This document shows, piece after piece, positions 5,391 through 8,677 of a stretch of 8,677 bases of DNA. Position 1 is the first letter of the stretch, and each line of letters opens with the position of its first letter. The notes under the pieces are model-generated. The model did no database searches. It had not been told where the DNA came from and saw only the letters and a list, made by a program, of their open reading frames with translations. This DNA is from Rhodothermaceae bacterium (lineage in GTDB: Bacteria > Bacteroidota > Rhodothermia > Rhodothermales > JAHEMB01). The position numbers were made by a program, and so were the translations under genes. Where the stretch lies: the NCBI GenBank assembly GCA_024643915.1, contig JAHEMB010000096.1:1-8677 (forward strand). The letters are read 5' to 3'.

Positions 5391-7205
5391 ATGCCGACGT
5401 ACCCGACACCGGGCGAATACCAGGAAGTGATGCAGTTCCCGGCGGCGACTCTCCTCGACCCTGCGTTGCAAGGCGCCGAGCCGGAAGCGGACGTGCTGGG
5501 CCTGCCGAGAGCGCTCACGGGTGCTTTCGCCGTCGTCTTTCCCGTACAAACGCGCACCCAGCGTTGGGCTGTCAAGTGTTTTCTGACGGAGGCGCCAGAG
5601 CAGCACACCCGCTATCGCGCCGTTGCGGATTATCTGCACACGCACGATCTCCCCTACTTCGCCGATTTCGAATACCAGCGCGCGGGCATCCGCGTGGCGG
5701 GGCAGGTTTTTCCGATCCTCAAAATGGCGTGGGTAGAGGGAACGCCGCTCAACCGTTTCGTCGCAGAGCACCGGGCCCGCCCCGAGGCGCTGGCCGCGCT
5801 TGCCGAGGCATGGCGCGCGATGATCGTCGACCTCGAAGCCGCCGGCATTGCCCACGGCGACTTGCAGCACGGCAACGTCCTCGTCGCCGAGGAGGCCGGC
5901 ACGCCCCGCCTCCACCTGGTCGATTACGACACGACGTACGTCCCGGCCCTGCGTGGGCGCAAAAGCCCGGAGGTGGGCCACCGCAACTTCCAGCACCCCG
6001 ACCGAAGCGAGGCCGACTTTGGCCCATATCTCGACCGCTTCCCCGCGCTCGTCGTCTACACTGCGCTGGGCGCCTGCCGGGCCCGCCCCGACCTGTGGCC
6101 GCGCTACGACACGGGCGAAAACCTCCTCTTCCGCGCTGCCGACTTCTTCGACCCCGCCACCTCCCTGCTCTTCGACGAGTTGGTACAGATAGAAGCGGTG
6201 GCGCCGCTGGCCGAGGCGCTGCGGACGGCCTGTTACCTCGAACCCGAGGCTGTGCCCTCGCTCGCCTCCGTCCTTGCTGGGGAAGCGCCCGTGGCGAAGC
6301 TGCGCCGCCGCGCCGCGCCGGACCGCCGCGGGCGGGTGGAGCGGGGTACGTTCGAGCGGCTTTTTCTGCCCCTCGCGCTGGCGTGGCTGTTCGCTTCCAC
6401 TGGACTCCTGGCCTGGGGCGGCTGGTTGCCGGGAGGAGCGATGGTGCTGGCGGGCCTCCTCCTGGGGGGCATGGTGGCCGCCCGCCGCTATCATCGGCTG
6501 TCCCTCGTGCGCCGTCGCCGAAAACTGCACCGGGAGGTGGACTATTTCGGGCGCGTGATTGAGGGGCTGCGGCGGCAGGAGGACACGCTCGAGAAGCAGC
6601 GTCGCGAAGCGCAGCAGAGCCTCGAAAAGCTCCGCGCTGAGCGCCTGGGAGCATTGCGGGAAAAAGCCCTCTACGACCGCCTCAAGCACCATTTCATTGC
6701 CGAGGCGGCAGTCGAGGGAGGCGCCTCGCACAAGACGGTGGTGCGGCTGAAAGCCGCCGGCCTCCGCACCGCCTACGACGCTACGCCGGAGCGGCTGGCG
6801 AAGGTGGCCGAGATCGGCGAGTCGAGCCGGGGCCGGGTGACGGCGTGGCGCGCCGCCCTGGTTTCTCGCTACCAGGCCGACGTTCCGCAAACCCTCTCGC
6901 CCGCCGAGGTGCAGCGCCTCGAACGGTATGTGCAAAACCGAGCCACGAACTTCGACGCCGAACGCGCGCGGACGCGGGAGAAAATGGAAGTGCAACGCGC
7001 CGAGCAGCGGCAGGCGGAAGCGCGCCGCGACGGGCTCCCTGTTTTTTCTTTCCTCGCCTACTTGCGCTTTCTGCTGCATCTCGGCGCGGGGCCGGGTCGC
7101 TCTCGCCCGCCTGCCCCCCTCGCCGCCCCGCCCTCCGGTGAGATGCCTGCCTCGGCGACAACGTCTATCGAAGAGAAGGAGAAGGCATGGTGGGAAGAGG
7201 GATGA
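5391..7205 (+). CDS. Membrane Hanks-type kinase with helix-hairpin-helix (YegI-like)
   Basis: Protein of 604 residues. The kinase domain (about 35-285) shows WAVKCF (K62, ATP-anchoring lysine), HGDLQHGN (D157 catalytic, N162 metal-binding) and LVDYD (D178-Y-D180 in place of DFG). The glycine-rich loop is reduced to ALTGAFAVVF (41-50). Two hydrophobic helices (about 325-341 and 345-363) form a membrane hairpin, so both ends should face the cytoplasm. Next come a charged coiled coil (about 378-425), a helix-hairpin-helix region (about 445-487: KTVVRLKAAGLRTAYD ... LAKVAEIG ... RGRVTAWR), a second helical stretch (about 505-547) and a Pro-rich tail. Kinase plus C-terminal helix-hairpin-helix is the layout of E. 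coli YegI, a membrane kinase encoded with a PP2C protein and a VWA protein. It probably phosphorylates proteins on Ser/Thr, opposed by the phosphatase at 2761-3483. It is divergent from the TPR gene. The ATG follows a 157-bp intergenic region, without a clear ribosome binding site. Confidence 0.88.
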   Translation: MPTYPTPGEYQEVMQFPAATLLDPALQGAEPEADVLGLPRALTGAFAVVFPVQTRTQRWAVKCFLTEAPEQHTRYRAVADYLHTHDLPYFADFEYQRAGIRVAGQVFPILKMAWVEGTPLNRFVAEHRARPEALAALAEAWRAMIVDLEAAGIAHGDLQHGNVLVAEEAGTPRLHLVDYDTTYVPALRGRKSPEVGHRNFQHPDRSEADFGPYLDRFPALVVYTALGACRARPDLWPRYDTGENLLFRAADFFDPATSLLFDELVQIEAVAPLAEALRTACYLEPEAVPSLASVLAGEAPVAKLRRRAAPDRRGRVERGTFERLFLPLALAWLFASTGLLAWGGWLPGGAMVLAGLLLGGMVAARRYHRLSLVRRRRKLHREVDYFGRVIEGLRRQEDTLEKQRREAQQSLEKLRAERLGALREKALYDRLKHHFIAEAAVEGGASHKTVVRLKAAGLRTAYDATPERLAKVAEIGESSRGRVTAWRAALVSRYQADVPQTLSPAEVQRLERYVQNRATNFDAERARTREKMEVQRAEQRQAEARRDGLPVFSFLAYLRFLLHLGAGPGRSRPPAPLAAPPSGEMPASATTSIEEKEKAWWEEG

Positions 7206-7330
7206 GGAGAAGAACCGACGAACCGAAACCAAGTGTTCTCGGAGATCGCAGAGTCTGTCTGTGAAGTTAGGAGGCAGGCGAAGACAGCCAGCCCCGACAC
7301 GTCGAGGAGCGAGATGGACGCGATCAGGGC

Positions 7331-7355
7331 GCGCGAAGCAGGCAGCGGTTCGCGC
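7331..7355. terminator. Hairpin between convergent kinase and esterase genes
   Basis: GCGCGAA (7331-7337) and TTCGCGC (7349-7355) form a perfect 7-bp stem with an 11-nt loop inside the 185-bp gap 7206-7390 between convergent genes. A pyrimidine-rich stretch follows on the plus strand (from about 7356), but there is no clean U-run on either side. It is a plausible two-way terminator, not proven. Nothing else coding or repetitive was seen in this gap. Confidence 0.35.
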
Positions 7356-7390
7356 TCGCTCGCTTTCCCGCCTGGTGTTGTTAGGGACTC

Positions 7391-8584
7391 TTATCGGAAC
7401 AGCTTCGGCGCCAGCCGGATGAACTCGCGGCGCCAGGTGCTCCATGTATGACCCCCCGGCACCTCGTCGAGGGATACGTCGAGCCCCTGCTCAACGAGCC
7501 AGATGGTGAAGTGCCGGTTCACCCCGAGCAGGAAGTCCTCGGTTCCGACGGACAGGGCAAGGAATTCCGGCGGGCTCCAGGAACTGCGGTCGCCGATGAG
7601 AGGGAAGAGGGCCTCGTAGCGCCCGCCATACATGATGAGAGCGCCGCCGAAGGAAGCCACGGCGCCGAAAAGGTCTGGGTGGTTGAGTCCGAGGTAGAGC
7701 GCCTGAGCGCCGCCCATGGAGAGGCCTGCGATTGCTCGTGCCTCCTCGCCCGGGCGAACACGGTACGCCTGCTCGACGTAAGGCACGACCTCCTCAATCA
7801 GGGAACGGGCAAAGGCGTGCAGCACGGCCGCCTGGTCGGTGGCGGGGCTAAACATCTCCCCGACCCGTGACGGCGCGTCGGAGAATCCGTACCCGAGGGG
7901 CATGACCACCATCATGGGCTGGATGTGGCCGCGGGCGAAGAGGTTATTGAGGATCACATCGACGCGACCTGCCGTGGACCAGGCTCGTTCGTCGTTGAGG
8001 ACACCGTGGAGGAGATAGAGCACCGGATAACGCCGGCCGGGTGCGGCCTCGTAGCCCGGCGGCGTATACACCAGCAGCGCGCGCGGTTCGCCGAATCGCT
8101 GGGACTGGTACTCATGCCTGTCGATGCGTCCCGGGGGCGCGTCGCTACGTTCCCAGAGCAGGGAGTCCGGCCCAAGAACATGGACCAGACTCTGGCGACC
8201 GCCGCTCACCATGGGCACCCCTTCCGGATTCGCAGGATCGGACGTGGGGCGACCGTCCAAGACGAAATAGTAGAGATAAATGTCGGGCGAGAGCGGCATG
8301 GTCGTGTGCCGCCACGTCCCGTCATCCCCTCGCGTCATTTCAATCGGCGCCTCCCCCTCTACCACGAGGAGCACCCGCTCGGCCCCGGCGGCGTGATAGC
8401 TGAAAGTGACCCGCCCCTCCTTATGCAACCGAGGGCCCGCCTGTGCCTGTGCGGATGTGGGAGCCGATGCGAGCAGCAGGGTGACCGCGTACGCCAGCAT
8501 CCAAGGCCGACGTTGTAAGGATCGGATGAGGGCCACAGACCACGTGAAGAGGCTGGGCGTCATGAGTCCGATGGGTTTAAGCAT
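7391..8584 (-). CDS. Secreted esterase, alpha/beta-hydrolase (esterase D/feruloyl-esterase-like)
   Basis: Protein of 397 residues from the ATG at 8584. An N-terminal hydrophobic segment (MLAYAVTLLLASA, about 29-41, after RSLQRR) with TSAQAQA marks a signal peptide cleaved near residue 45-47, so the enzyme is exported. Residues about 53-137 look like an immunoglobulin-like E-set domain (VTFSYHAAGAERVLLVVEG ... TMPLSPDIYLYYFVLDG), as found N-terminal to esterases of this family. The catalytic domain has YLLHGVLND (oxyanion region, H193-G194), GLSMGG (nucleophile S289), SVGTEDFL (D350) and PGGHTWSTWR (H379): a complete triad. The natural substrate is unknown; relatives cleave acyl or feruloyl esters or act as acyltransferases. 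The start at 8584 is preferred because it lies 2 nt after the upstream stop. ATG at 8563 or 8500 would shorten the signal region, and an in-frame GTG at 8638 would overlap the upstream gene. Confidence 0.88.
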   Translation of the reverse strand: MLKPIGLMTPSLFTWSVALIRSLQRRPWMLAYAVTLLLASAPTSAQAQAGPRLHKEGRVTFSYHAAGAERVLLVVEGEAPIEMTRGDDGTWRHTTMPLSPDIYLYYFVLDGRPTSDPANPEGVPMVSGGRQSLVHVLGPDSLLWERSDAPPGRIDRHEYQSQRFGEPRALLVYTPPGYEAAPGRRYPVLYLLHGVLNDERAWSTAGRVDVILNNLFARGHIQPMMVVMPLGYGFSDAPSRVGEMFSPATDQAAVLHAFARSLIEEVVPYVEQAYRVRPGEEARAIAGLSMGGAQALYLGLNHPDLFGAVASFGGALIMYGGRYEALFPLIGDRSSWSPPEFLALSVGTEDFLLGVNRHFTIWLVEQGLDVSLDEVPGGHTWSTWRREFIRLAPKLFR

Positions 8585-8586
8585 GA

Positions 8587-8677
8587 TCAAAGCCGCCCCA
8601 GCACCGTCAGCAGAGCAAGCGCGGTGAGGCACGCACACACCGTACGGAATCTGTTCCAGCGGTTCCAGCGTGCCTCG
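8587..8677 (-). CDS. C-terminus of a membrane protein (possibly DUF1772-like), partial
   Basis: The minus-strand frame ending at TGA (8589-8587) encodes 29 residues: EARWNRWNRFRTVCACL, then TALALLTVLGRL. A WNRWNRFRT stretch followed by one hydrophobic helix ending at the C-terminus matches the last segment of DUF1772 (anthrone-oxygenase-like) small membrane proteins, which often end with a W-x-x-W-N-x-x-R-T motif and a final helix. The assignment rests on a very short fragment, and the rest lies outside the window. The stop is followed by two bases and then the esterase ATG (TGATCATG), so the two genes are probably co-transcribed and translationally coupled. Confidence 0.6.
   Translation of the reverse strand, partial: EARWNRWNRFRTVCACLTALALLTVLGRL

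Noticed and set aside
5310..7445. Open frame of 711 codons on the minus strand opposite the kinase gene
   Set aside because: It is antisense to a gene with clear kinase, membrane and helix-hairpin-helix motifs, has no recognisable domain, and runs through intergenic DNA at both ends. Long antisense frames are usual in GC-rich coding DNA.
8653..8670. Tandem 9-bp repeat GTTCCAGCG
   Set aside because: It lies in the minus-strand coding frame and encodes the WNRWNR part of a membrane protein; explained by protein sequence.

Overview
The window is GC-rich and gene-dense, with few Shine-Dalgarno-like sites. The best taxonomic clue is the first complete gene, a RicT/PSP1 protein with a Cys/Gly/Ser-rich N-terminus, a VFDWL motif and a DIFK segment typical of Bacteroidota-type RicT. 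With the high GC this suggests a Rhodothermota-like lineage (inference; no rRNA or marker set is present).

Layout: (1) 1-127 holds a possible tail of an upstream gene, a hairpin and an array of 7-bp repeats. (2) 128-1219 is ricT. (3) 1415-3483 is a same-strand group: a small PH-like domain protein, a von Willebrand A (VWA) protein with a complete MIDAS metal site, and a PP2C-type phosphatase. (4) 3620-5233, on the opposite strand, encodes a TIR-like/DUF4062-like domain joined to tetratricopeptide (TPR) repeats. (5) 5391-7205, on the plus strand again, is a membrane Hanks-type kinase with two transmembrane helices, coiled coils and a helix-hairpin-helix. (6) 7391-8677, on the minus strand, is an apparent operon: the C-terminus of a small membrane protein followed 2 nt later by a secreted alpha/beta-hydrolase esterase.

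The centre of interest is 1415-7205. VWA + PP2C + kinase with helix-hairpin-helix is the combination seen in E. coli YegL-YegK-YegI and in the TerY-phosphatase-kinase triads described by comparative genomics. Here kinase and phosphatase probably act reversibly on shared targets, with the VWA protein as a metal-dependent scaffold or substrate. The triad is split by the TIR-like-TPR gene, whose architecture recalls sensor-effector proteins of bacterial conflict systems. Whether it belongs functionally to the triad is inference.

A second theme is a set of short tandem repeats with an exact 7-bp period at four intergenic sites (87-121, 2729-2751, 3514-3541, 3599-3619). Each site has a different unit sequence but the same period, and all lie beside start or stop codons. 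No gap between genes exceeds about 200 bases. No tRNA, rRNA, CRISPR array, transposase or IS end was seen.
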